From an uncultured Caulobacterales bacterium (lineage in GTDB: Bacteria; Pseudomonadota; Alphaproteobacteria; Caulobacterales; Caulobacteraceae), in assembly GCA_903884425.1 (NCBI GenBank), contig CAISEP010000003.1, positions 124,001 to 188,000 on the forward strand: a stretch of 64,000 bases of DNA, written 5' to 3'. Of the stretch, positions 26,097-32,658 are shown piece after piece (the first letter of the stretch is position 1; the number at the start of each line of letters is the position of its first letter). Both the position numbers and the translations under genes were made by a program. A model generated the notes under the pieces. It was not told the origin of the DNA and made no database searches. It saw only the letters and a list, made by a program, of their open reading frames with translations.

Positions 26097-26657
26097 ATGA
26101 AGATCCTCGACCGTCCGCCATCGGGCTGGCCCGCCCTCGTGCTCAATGCCGATTTCCGGCCGCTCTCCTACTATCCCCTGTCCACCTGGCCGTGGCAGGA
26201 GGTGATCAAGGCGGTGTTCCTGGATCGGGTGGAGGTGGTGTCCTCCTATGACCAGATGGTCCGCTCCCCTTCCTTCGAGATGCAGTTGCCCTCCGTCGTG
26301 GCCCTGAAGAGCTACGTGCCCCAGGACCGCCCCCCGGCCTTCACCCGGTTCAACCTGTTCCTGCGCGACGCCTTCGCCTGCCAGTACTGCGGCCTGTCGG
26401 AGGACCTGACCTTCGACCACATCATCCCCCGGTCCAAGGGCGGGCGGACGACCTGGGAGAACATCGTCACCGCCTGCGCCCCCTGCAACCTGACCAAGGG
26501 CGGGCGCACCCCGCGGGAGGCGCAGATGGCCCTCCGCCGCCCGGCGCGGCGTCCCACGGCCTACGAACTGCAGGACCTGGGTCGCCGGTTCCCGCCGAAC
26601 TACCTCCATGCCAGCTGGATGGACTACCTCTACTGGGACATCGAGCTGGAGGCGTGA
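26097..26657 (+). CDS. HNH endonuclease
   Basis: Protein of 186 residues with the HNH nuclease core in its middle: CQYCGLSEDLTF, then DHIIPRSKGG with the catalytic His, and CAPCN, forming the zinc-binding four-Cys frame. The N-terminal VLNADFRPLSYYPLSTWPW is typical of a widespread chromosomal family (RNA/DNA nuclease of unknown role, often housekeeping rather than intron-borne). The last 11 codons lie in a 33-bp sequence that is repeated, with three mismatches, 1058 bp downstream. The gene's 3' end is therefore the apparent integration point of the low-GC element that follows. Confidence 0.9.
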   Translation: MKILDRPPSGWPALVLNADFRPLSYYPLSTWPWQEVIKAVFLDRVEVVSSYDQMVRSPSFEMQLPSVVALKSYVPQDRPPAFTRFNLFLRDAFACQYCGLSEDLTFDHIIPRSKGGRTTWENIVTACAPCNLTKGGRTPREAQMALRRPARRPTAYELQDLGRRFPPNYLHASWMDYLYWDIELEA

Positions 26658-26659
26658 GG
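26627..26659 (+). repeat. Left attachment-like direct repeat (attL)
   Basis: 33 bp including the last codons and stop of the HNH gene; ends CTGGAGGCGTGAGG. It differs from the copy at 27685-27717 at three positions, all transitions. Confidence 0.8.
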
Positions 26660-26743
26660 GTAATTTGCCGTGAGTGGACTCCTGGAAATCAGGCGATTTG
26701 CGCTGTCGTCGAGATTGGCGGTGCGTAGGTGTTTGACGCGCGT

Positions 26744-26764
26744 TGATGACCAAGTGGTGACCAG
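26744..26764 (+). repeat. Left inner direct repeat of the mini element
   Basis: Starts TGATGACCAAGTG and ends GGTGACCAG; 19 of 21 bases match 27596-27616. The preceding 20 bp also resemble each other (GTAGGTGTTTGA against GTAGGGTTTGA). They may be recombinase accessory-binding sites. Confidence 0.55.
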
Positions 26765-26821
26765 CGACGGACGAAAATCTTGCTCTTGTGCTTGTATGTC
26801 CAAGGGCCAAATTTACAGAGA

Positions 26822-27304
26822 CTATTGAGTTTTGGCCCGAGACCGCCCGGACTGCGCACTATCTACCAAGGCTTTTGCCACGGCGAGAACGGGAACTCCG
26901 ACAAGCAGCGACCCGATAATTGGCTGATTGATAAACGCGCAACCGATGGCCCCCAAAATGGCCACGACTGTCACCAGGAAGCCAAGGATCTGCCCGCGTC
27001 TGTTATCAGCCGCCTGATGTGACATCGCCGTATTGTTCGCGTCAATCTGGGCAGCTTGAGCGCGTTCCGCCATTGAAATGAGGCGGTCAAATGAGCCGGG
27101 AAGCGTTCGCTCATATCTTTCGATGGCGTCAGGGGGCGGAAACTGCCCCTGCCAAAACTGGACTTGTTGCATTGAGATCTGCTGAGCGCCCGCAACCGCG
27201 CCCGGCGGAATCATAAAGGCCGGGACAGCTTCGCCAGGTGAAGGCTGCTGCGCTGACGCAGATTCTGGTTCAAGCGGCCCGTTCGGACTTTCCGAGTTGC
27301 TCAT
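26822..27304 (-). CDS. DUF2335-type membrane protein
   Basis: Unknown function. The 160 residues comprise a Pro/Gln-rich soluble N-terminus (PPGAVAGAQQISMQQVQFWQ), the PPPDAIERYERTLPGSFDRL segment diagnostic of DUF2335, a helical linker rich in Ala/Asn/Gln, and two C-terminal transmembrane helices (GFLVTVVAILGAIGCAFI; IIGSLLVGVPVLAVAKALV). Family members occur sporadically and often on mobile DNA. Start 27304 (MSNSES); 27310 is an alternative. It overlaps the end of the upstream small gene by 35 bp, so the two are co-transcribed. GC is clearly lower than in surrounding genes. Confidence 0.7.
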   Translation of the reverse strand: MSNSESPNGPLEPESASAQQPSPGEAVPAFMIPPGAVAGAQQISMQQVQFWQGQFPPPDAIERYERTLPGSFDRLISMAERAQAAQIDANNTAMSHQAADNRRGQILGFLVTVVAILGAIGCAFINQPIIGSLLVGVPVLAVAKALVDSAQSGRSRAKTQ

Positions 27305-27473
27305 CCTCAACCTTTTTGGCGGCCGCTGTCATAAGGGCGCCCACAGCCGCGAAGCTCTGGGCTGTAGTCACCGGGGACGTAAAACCGCTGTAGCCGGGCA
27401 TCGGACAAAACAGTGCCACCGGCGCAGTGAGGCCGACATAGAATGCGGGCCAAAAGGTGGAATTAGAGGGCAT
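27270..27473 (-). CDS. Small hydrophobic protein of the mini element
   Basis: Unrecognised 67-residue protein. The N-terminal half is hydrophobic (FWPAFYVGLTAPVALFCPMP) and the middle has a second weakly hydrophobic stretch (TTAQSFAAVGALMTAAAKK), followed by a charged tail. The ATG at 27473 has an excellent Shine-Dalgarno (AAGGAGA, 5-6 nt spacing), which makes translation likely. It is the first gene of a two-gene unit with the DUF2335 gene. A TATAAG hexamer lies just upstream of the ribosome-binding site, but no convincing -35 accompanies it. Confidence 0.6.
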   Translation of the reverse strand: MPSNSTFWPAFYVGLTAPVALFCPMPGYSGFTSPVTTAQSFAAVGALMTAAAKKVEDEQLGKSERAA

Positions 27474-27595
27474 CCCATTCTCCTTCTGGTCTTATATGGC
27501 AACGAAGGGATAAAAATCCACTAGCAGGACCATGCGCTGCGCGCAATGCGGCACCTGTGACTGTTGTAGGGTTTGAGCCGAGGGCGATATCACCC

Positions 27596-27616
27596 TGATG
27601 ACCATGTGTTGACCAG
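27596..27616 (+). repeat. Right inner direct repeat of the mini element
   Basis: Starts TGATGACCATGTG and ends GTTGACCAG; partner of 26744-26764 in the same orientation. It lies in the 323-bp stretch 27474-27796, which has no convincing gene apart from the element's right end. Confidence 0.55.
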
Positions 27617-27684
27617 TCCCAAAGAGTTGGTCTTCTACGCTAGTCAACTTGCAAAATTTAAAGTGAAAATTGAAGATCTCTCTG

Positions 27685-27717
27685 CCTCTACCGGGATATC
27701 GAACTGGAGGCGTGAGG
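27685..27717 (+). repeat. Right attachment-like direct repeat (attR)
   Basis: Second copy of the 33-bp HNH 3'-end sequence, 30 of 33 identical to 26627-26659. GC content returns to the chromosomal level immediately after it, 80 bp before the permease gene. Confidence 0.8.
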
Positions 27718-27796
27718 CGGCGCGCCTTGCAGGGGCGCGGGGGCAGGGGCTAGGAGGAGGGCCGCGGCCATCGGGTCCGCCTGCCGGGATGCCGCC

Positions 27797-28546
27797 ATGC
27801 CGCCGACCTATCTCCTGCTGGCCCTGGCCGCTGTCTGGGCAGGCGCGCAGAACGCCCTGGCCGGCGGCGGGTCCTTCGTGACCCTGCCGGCCCTGATGCT
27901 CACCGGGCTGGACGCCCGCACCGCCAACATCACCTCGACGCTTGCCCTGTTTCCGGGGCAGGTCAGTGCCGGGGCCCTGGGACGGCGGGAGGCACAGGGC
28001 GTGGCGGGCCTTCGCCTGCGGGACCTGGTGCTGGTCAGCCTGACGGGCAGCGTCTGCGGTGCGGTGCTGCTGCTGGTCACACCGGCCGCCGCCTTTGCCC
28101 GGCTGGCCCCGTTTCTCGTCCTGTTCGCGACCGGGATCTTCTACTGGGGGAACTTCCTGCGTCGGCCGAGGCCGGAGGGACATCCGCCGCTGGGCCGCAA
28201 CCGGCTGCTGGCCGCCCAGTTCGCCGTGGGGGTCTATGGGGGCTATTACGGGGGCGGCAACGGGTTTCTGATGCTGGCCCTGCTGACCCTGACCGGACAG
28301 GCGGTGAAGACCGCCGGGGCGACGAAGAACCTGGTGATCGCCCTCATCAATGGCGCGGCGGTGCTGCTGTTCGTGTTCACCCCCGGGCTCGACTGGGTGC
28401 GAATCGCCGTGGTGGCGGCAGGCGCCCTGGTGGGCGGCTGGGGAGGCGTGTGGCTGCTGCGCCGGGTGGACGAACGCTGGCTGAAGGGGGGAATCGTGGC
28501 GCTGGGCCTGCTCCTCGCCGTCGGTCTGTTCCTCCGGACTCTCTAG
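27797..28546 (+). CDS. TauE/SafE-family (TSUP) membrane permease
   Basis: Inner-membrane protein of 249 residues with about eight hydrophobic helices. The family repeats are visible: NALAGGGSFVTLPALMLTGL with AANITST-like TANITSTLALFPG in the first half, and GVYGGYYGGGNGFLMLALL in the second. TSUP proteins export sulfite, sulfoacetate or other sulfur-containing anions, but many are uncharacterised and the substrate here is unknown. It starts just downstream of the right end of the mini element, so the insertion may have separated it from its former upstream neighbour, the HNH gene. Confidence 0.9.
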   Translation: MPPTYLLLALAAVWAGAQNALAGGGSFVTLPALMLTGLDARTANITSTLALFPGQVSAGALGRREAQGVAGLRLRDLVLVSLTGSVCGAVLLLVTPAAAFARLAPFLVLFATGIFYWGNFLRRPRPEGHPPLGRNRLLAAQFAVGVYGGYYGGGNGFLMLALLTLTGQAVKTAGATKNLVIALINGAAVLLFVFTPGLDWVRIAVVAAGALVGGWGGVWLLRRVDERWLKGGIVALGLLLAVGLFLRTL

Positions 28547-28698
28547 GCTCCCGTGCAATGCGTAAATTACGCGTGAAGGTAGAAGTATGTTGAAGATTGT
28601 TATTGCAGTTTTCCATGAAAAGTTATCAAAGGTTGAATTCGACGGAAATGAATCCGGTCTGAAAGGCGCGGGCCGGGTCGTCCGCTGGAGGTGAGAGA

Positions 28699-29223
28699 TT
28701 GGGGCAGAAACGACCACAGCCGGGCTCGGATGAACAGGCGCAGGCGGACCGCAAGGTGATCCTTCTTCACCTCTCGACGGAACTGGGGCGGGAGCGGATC
28801 GCCGTGACCGGCCCTGGGCGTGAGGTCGACGCAGAGGCCATTTCCTGGTTCATCCGGTTCCACTGTGACCCGCTGGACCAGTTCGACTGGACCGCGTTCG
28901 AGGCGTGGATCCACGATCAGCCGGCCCATCGGCGGTCCTATGAGCGGGTGGAGCAGCTCTGGTACGGCGGCAAGGCGGACGGGGAGCCGGAGGACCGGCC
29001 CGAGGTGTCGGCGGAGGTGCTGGCCGACCTCACGAGGTCAGGCCGTGTGGTCCACCTGCGGGTCGCGCCACATGCCCCAGATCAGCGGCCCGTCCGCGCC
29101 CGGCCGGTACTCGACCCGGGTGCGGAAGCCGAAGCGCTGATAGAGGGGGACATTGCGCGGTGTGGCGGTTTCGAGCCAGGCAGCCCGCCCGAGCCGGTCC
29201 AGTCGGTCCGTCCGAGCCTTTAG
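28699..29223 (+). pseudogene. FecR-like anti-sigma factor remnant (DUF4880 only)
   Basis: The first about 110 codons encode a typical FecR N-terminal DUF4880 region: ISWFIRFHCDPLDQFDWTAF, EAWIHDQPAHRRSYERVEQLW. After that the frame runs antisense into the 3' end of the GNAT gene at 29038, and its residues have no FecR character. The FecR membrane helix and periplasmic domain are gone, as are the expected ECF sigma gene upstream and TonB receptor downstream. TTG start with a strong GGAGGTGA ribosome site. The 28556-28640 stretch before it is AT-rich. A deletion that fused the remnant to the GNAT gene end is the simplest explanation. Confidence 0.6.
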
Positions 29224-29688
29224 CAGGCGGGAGCCGACGCCCGCGCCCTGGGCATCGGGGTGGACCCCCAGAAACCACAGATAGTCATGGGGCTGGTCCA
29301 TCGGGTGGTGCTTGTCCATGGCATCGCGCAGCTGGGTCAGTCGCGGGAAGCGGGCCAGGCCCGTGGCATTCAGCAGCATGGGCAAGGCCCGCAGCTCCCG
29401 CAGCAGGGGCTGGGCCCCGGACTTTTCCGAGGGAAGCCAGACCGCCGCGCCGCCGCCGGTGGCAGGACGCTCGATCTCCCCGTCCGCAAGCGCGCTTTCC
29501 CGCATCAGCACCCGGAAGAACCGCAGCCGGGCGCTGTCGCGCCGGTCATCCTCGCGCAGGAACCAGTCAAGGATCGGGTCGGTGGCGAAGGCCGCGCTGA
29601 GGTCATCGGCGGCGGCGGCGACGGTGGTCCGGTCCGCCGGGACGGGATGTTCCGCCGCCAGCCGGATGGCGGCAAGGTCCAGGGCCAT
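29038..29688 (-). CDS. GNAT-family N-acetyltransferase
   Basis: Acetyltransferase-like protein of 216 residues related to the group with an N-terminal DPILDWFLRED segment. The CoA-binding motif is WFLGVHPDAQGAGVGSRLLK, and the C-terminal TATPRNVPLYQRFGFRTRVE is the acceptor-side beta5/alpha4 motif. The substrate is unknown. The 3' end abuts the truncated FecR frame on the opposite strand. Confidence 0.85.
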   Translation of the reverse strand: MALDLAAIRLAAEHPVPADRTTVAAAADDLSAAFATDPILDWFLREDDRRDSARLRFFRVLMRESALADGEIERPATGGGAAVWLPSEKSGAQPLLRELRALPMLLNATGLARFPRLTQLRDAMDKHHPMDQPHDYLWFLGVHPDAQGAGVGSRLLKARTDRLDRLGRAAWLETATPRNVPLYQRFGFRTRVEYRPGADGPLIWGMWRDPQVDHTA

Positions 29689-29731
29689 GGGTGTCCTCGT
29701 CTCGGCGAAATGCCTGTGGAGGACGAGGAAA

Positions 29732-30313
29732 CTACAGTTTTTCGGAAATGGCGATGGCCAGATGGCAGATGCCGCGGATCGCCCCGCTCAGGACGGGATA
29801 GGCCGGAGCCTCGTGCGCCCCCCCGTCGATGGCGTCTTGCCGATGGGCCAGCTCGTCGTCCCGGAAGCCGGACAGCTCCGCCGCCAGGGCCGGGTGGGTG
29901 TCGCTCAGCTCGTCGATCTGGCCGGCATAGTGGCCTTCGATCACGGTCTCCACCGCCTCGGTGCAGGCATGGGCCGCGGTCTCGCCCAACAGGGCGGTTC
30001 CCGCGCCAAGGGCAAAGCCGGCCAGGCGCCAGAAGGGGGTGAACAGGGTCGGGCGCACCCCGTGTTCCGGGAGAAGCCGATCGAAGGCGGCCAGATGGAC
30101 CGCCTCCTGCGCCTCCATGTGCGCCAGCTGGGCGGGCAGGGTCCCGCCCCGGGCATCGAGCACCGCCCGCTGGCCGCGATAGATGTAGACGGCCCCCAGC
30201 TCCCCCGCATGGTCGACCCGCAGGATCTCCGCCAGACGCCGTGCCGCGGCCCCGGGGCCGGGCAGCCTTGGACGATGTGTCGCAGGGGAGGGGGGGGCGG
30301 ATGCGTCGCTCAA
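29732..30313 (-). CDS. coq7: 3-demethoxyubiquinol 3-hydroxylase (Coq7)
   Basis: Membrane-associated di-iron monooxygenase of ubiquinone synthesis that hydroxylates demethoxyubiquinol. The 193-residue protein has the carboxylate/His ligands in LRVDHAGELGAV, HMEAQEAVH, ETAAHACTEAVETVIEGHY and GFRDDELAHRQDAI. The start is TTG (30313), overlapping the dsbB stop (TTGA); the frame extends far upstream but only antisense to dsbB. The two genes form a coupled pair. Confidence 0.92.
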   Translation of the reverse strand: MSDASAPPSPATHRPRLPGPGAAARRLAEILRVDHAGELGAVYIYRGQRAVLDARGGTLPAQLAHMEAQEAVHLAAFDRLLPEHGVRPTLFTPFWRLAGFALGAGTALLGETAAHACTEAVETVIEGHYAGQIDELSDTHPALAAELSGFRDDELAHRQDAIDGGAHEAPAYPVLSGAIRGICHLAIAISEKL

Positions 30314-30849
30314 GCCGTGGCCTCCGCCGATGTGCGCGTGAGCGCCGACCAGACGCTCAGCACCGCCAGCTTCAGGGCGAAGAGCACGTTCCAGCCGGCC
30401 ATGGACAGGCCCAGGAAGCGGAAGGCGGGCACGTCGCAGCGCACCACCTCGAACCGCTTGCCGTGGGCGAAGGCCTGCAGGTCCGCCAGGGTCACATGGA
30501 CATGCGGCCCGCCGGTGCAGGCGGCGGGACCGGGCCAGAACTTCCATTCGACACCGGCATGATAGACCGCCACCCCCATCTCGCCGAAGAAGATCAGGGC
30601 CAGCAGCCCGCAGCCGATCCGGGCCACGGGCCAGGCCGGGACCAGGCGCGCGGCCACCAGAATCGCCACCCCGGCGGCCGCGGCGGCCCAGTAGACCTCC
30701 CGCTGCTTGAGGCACAGCTCGCAGGGCGGCATGTGGCCGAAGGTCTCGAAGGCATGCGCCGCCCCCAGCAGGAACAGGGCCGAGGCCAGCGCCGTCCACA
30801 CCCAGCGCACGGGGTGGATGAGCCAGAAGGGGTGGGTCAGGAAGAACAC
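30310..30849 (-). CDS. dsbB: Disulfide bond formation protein B
   Basis: Four-helix inner-membrane quinone reductase that reoxidises DsbA. The 179 residues contain the CELC redox pair in the first periplasmic loop (HMPPCELCLKQREVYW) and a second pair in the long loop (PAACTGGPH ... VVRCDVPAF). The arrangement next to coq7 links quinone supply and a quinone user. No dsbA is in the window. ATG at 30849. Confidence 0.92.
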   Translation of the reverse strand: MFFLTHPFWLIHPVRWVWTALASALFLLGAAHAFETFGHMPPCELCLKQREVYWAAAAAGVAILVAARLVPAWPVARIGCGLLALIFFGEMGVAVYHAGVEWKFWPGPAACTGGPHVHVTLADLQAFAHGKRFEVVRCDVPAFRFLGLSMAGWNVLFALKLAVLSVWSALTRTSAEATA

Positions 30850-30904
30850 GCAGGGGCCTCCGGATGTCCGGGGCCCTGCCGAGGCGCGGGCCCTGTGCGA
30901 TTAT

Positions 30905-31474
30905 CTAGTGCAGCAGCGCCTTCAGCGCCAGAAGCGCCAGCACCAGCGCCACCGATGCGGCGGAGACCACCAGCGCCAGCCGCTTCTCCACGAATTCCCG
31001 CACCGGCTCGCCATAGATCCGCAGGAGGGCGGCGACGCCGAAGAAGCGCGCGCTGCGCAGGACGGCCGCGGCGATGATGAAGGTGGGGAAGTCGAACCGC
31101 GCCAGGCCCGAGGCGATGGCCAGCAGCTTGAAGGGGATCGGCAGGGCCAGCATGATCAGGCCGATCTGGCTGTAGATCTCGTGGAACTTCTCCAGCCCGT
31201 TCGGCGTGCCGGTGAGCTTGAGGATCCACTGGCCGAAGCCCTGCAGGAAGAAGCCCACGCAGTAGCCGACGGTCCCGCCGAGCACGGAACACACGGCCGT
31301 CACCGCGGCATAGAGCCACGCCCGGTCCCGCCGCGCCAGCACCATGGGCATCAGCATCAGGTCAGGGGGAATCGGAAAGAAGATGCCTTCTGCAAAGGCG
31401 TGCAGGGCCAGCCAGCGAACGGCCTGGGGGCTTTCAGCCAGGACCATCACGCGGTCATAGGTCTTGCGCAGCAC
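30905..31474 (-). CDS. YqaA-family inner-membrane protein (DedA/VTT fold)
   Basis: Membrane protein of 189 residues with about five hydrophobic segments. The family N-terminus is plain once the GTG at 31474 is chosen: MLRKTYDRVMVLAESPQAVR, followed by FAEGIFFPIPPDLMLMPMVL. The remaining helices hold GGTVGYCVGFFLQGFG and the re-entrant-loop-like QIGLIMLALPIPFKLLAIAS. VTT/DedA proteins are linked to lipid-carrier recycling, but YqaA itself is not well defined. It lies 55 bp upstream of dsbB on the same strand. Confidence 0.85.
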   Translation of the reverse strand: MLRKTYDRVMVLAESPQAVRWLALHAFAEGIFFPIPPDLMLMPMVLARRDRAWLYAAVTAVCSVLGGTVGYCVGFFLQGFGQWILKLTGTPNGLEKFHEIYSQIGLIMLALPIPFKLLAIASGLARFDFPTFIIAAAVLRSARFFGVAALLRIYGEPVREFVEKRLALVVSAASVALVLALLALKALLH

Positions 31475-31625
31475 GAACGTCCAGCCTCCCGGGCCGTTTC
31501 GGAGGCGGTCACGACTATCAGGCTTTTGCCGCGGGGACGAGAGGCAACACACGAGGCCGTGATCCCCCGGCGAGGTGCGCGCCGACGGACTTCCCAGAGG
31601 CGACCTGGGGTGTATGGTCGGGGTC

Positions 31626-32630
31626 ATGAAACTTGCATCTCTCAAGGGCGGCCGGGATGGCCGCCTCGTCGTGGTGTCCCAGGATCTGGCGTGGTGTGCG
31701 CCGGCGGACACGGTCGCGCCGTCCCTGCAGGCGGCGCTGGATGACTGGGACCGGGCGGAGCCCATGCTCCGCGCCCTCAGCCACAGCCTGGAGAGCGGGG
31801 CCCTGCCGCGGGACCGGTTCCACGAGCATGACGCCGCCTCGCCCCTGCCGCGGGCCTATCAGTGGGCGGACGGCTCGGCCTATGTGAACCACGTGGCCCT
31901 GGTCCGCCGCGCCCGGGGGGCGGAGATGCCCGACAGCTTCTGGACCGATCCGCTGATGTATCAGGGCGGGTCGGACGGCTTCCTCGGCCCGCGGGACCCG
32001 ATTCCCTTGGCGGACCCGGCCTTCGGCTGCGACTTCGAGGCCGAGGTGGCGGTGATCACCGGCGATGTGCCCCTGGGGGCGGACCGGGCCCAGTGCGCTG
32101 CCGCCATCCGCCTGGTGCTGCTGGTCAATGACGTGTCCCTGCGCAACCTGATCCCCGGCGAACTCGCCAAGGGCTTCGGCTTCTTCCAGTCCAAGCCGGC
32201 CTCGGCCTTCTCGCCGGTGGCGGTGACGCCGGATGCTCTGGGCGAGCGGTGGCGCGACGGACGCCTGCACGGGGCGGTGGAGGTCTATCTGAACGGCAAG
32301 CTGTTCGGCGCGCCGGACGCGGGCATCGACATGACCTTCGACTTCCCCACCCTGATCCAGCACGCGGCCCGCACCCGGTCCCTGGGTGCAGGAACCGTCA
32401 TCGGGGCCGGTACGGTGTCGAATCGCGGCCCCGACGGCGGTCCCGGCCAGCCGGTGGCGGACGGGGGCGTGGGCTATGCCTGCATCGCCGAGCAGCGGAC
32501 GGTGGAGACCCTGGCCCACGGGGCCCCGCGCACGCCCTTCCTGCAGCCAGGCGACGTGGTGCGGATCGAGATGCCGGACGGCCGCGGACGCTCGCTGTTC
32601 GGTGCCATTGAACAGACGGTCGGCGGCTGA
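31626..32630 (+). CDS. Fumarylacetoacetate hydrolase-family protein
   Basis: Metal-dependent C-C hydrolase or hydratase/isomerase of 334 residues. The FAH core is seen in CDFEAEVAVITGDVPLGADR, LLVNDVSLRNLIPGEL and TVIGAGTVSNRG. An N-terminal lid of about 100 residues (MKLASLKGGRDGRLVVVSQD) matches the long FAH form found in tyrosine/homogentisate-type pathways, here without maiA or hmgA neighbours. ATG 31626 is used. The substrate remains open: fumarylpyruvate-like or acylpyruvate compounds are possible. Confidence 0.87.
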   Translation: MKLASLKGGRDGRLVVVSQDLAWCAPADTVAPSLQAALDDWDRAEPMLRALSHSLESGALPRDRFHEHDAASPLPRAYQWADGSAYVNHVALVRRARGAEMPDSFWTDPLMYQGGSDGFLGPRDPIPLADPAFGCDFEAEVAVITGDVPLGADRAQCAAAIRLVLLVNDVSLRNLIPGELAKGFGFFQSKPASAFSPVAVTPDALGERWRDGRLHGAVEVYLNGKLFGAPDAGIDMTFDFPTLIQHAARTRSLGAGTVIGAGTVSNRGPDGGPGQPVADGGVGYACIAEQRTVETLAHGAPRTPFLQPGDVVRIEMPDGRGRSLFGAIEQTVGG

Positions 32631-32658
32631 GACGGCTGCGACCTCGGGGGGACATGAC

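Larger units (their letters stand above)
26627..27717. mobile_element. Mini genomic element integrated at the 3' end of the HNH gene
   Basis: Between two 33-bp direct repeats lies about 1.03 kb whose GC content (near 50 % by eye) is far below the flanks. Its two genes read on the minus strand, against both neighbours. No integrase, transposase or terminal inverted repeat is seen, so it is either non-autonomous or a remnant. A second pair of 21-bp direct repeats lies inside, 80-100 bp from each end. The layout (gene 3' end duplicated at the far side) is that of tyrosine-recombinase integration. Confidence 0.75.

Noticed and set aside
27573-27881. A plus-strand frame crossing the right end of the mini element
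   Set aside because: It spans the element boundary and the permease start; no ribosome site and no family resemblance.
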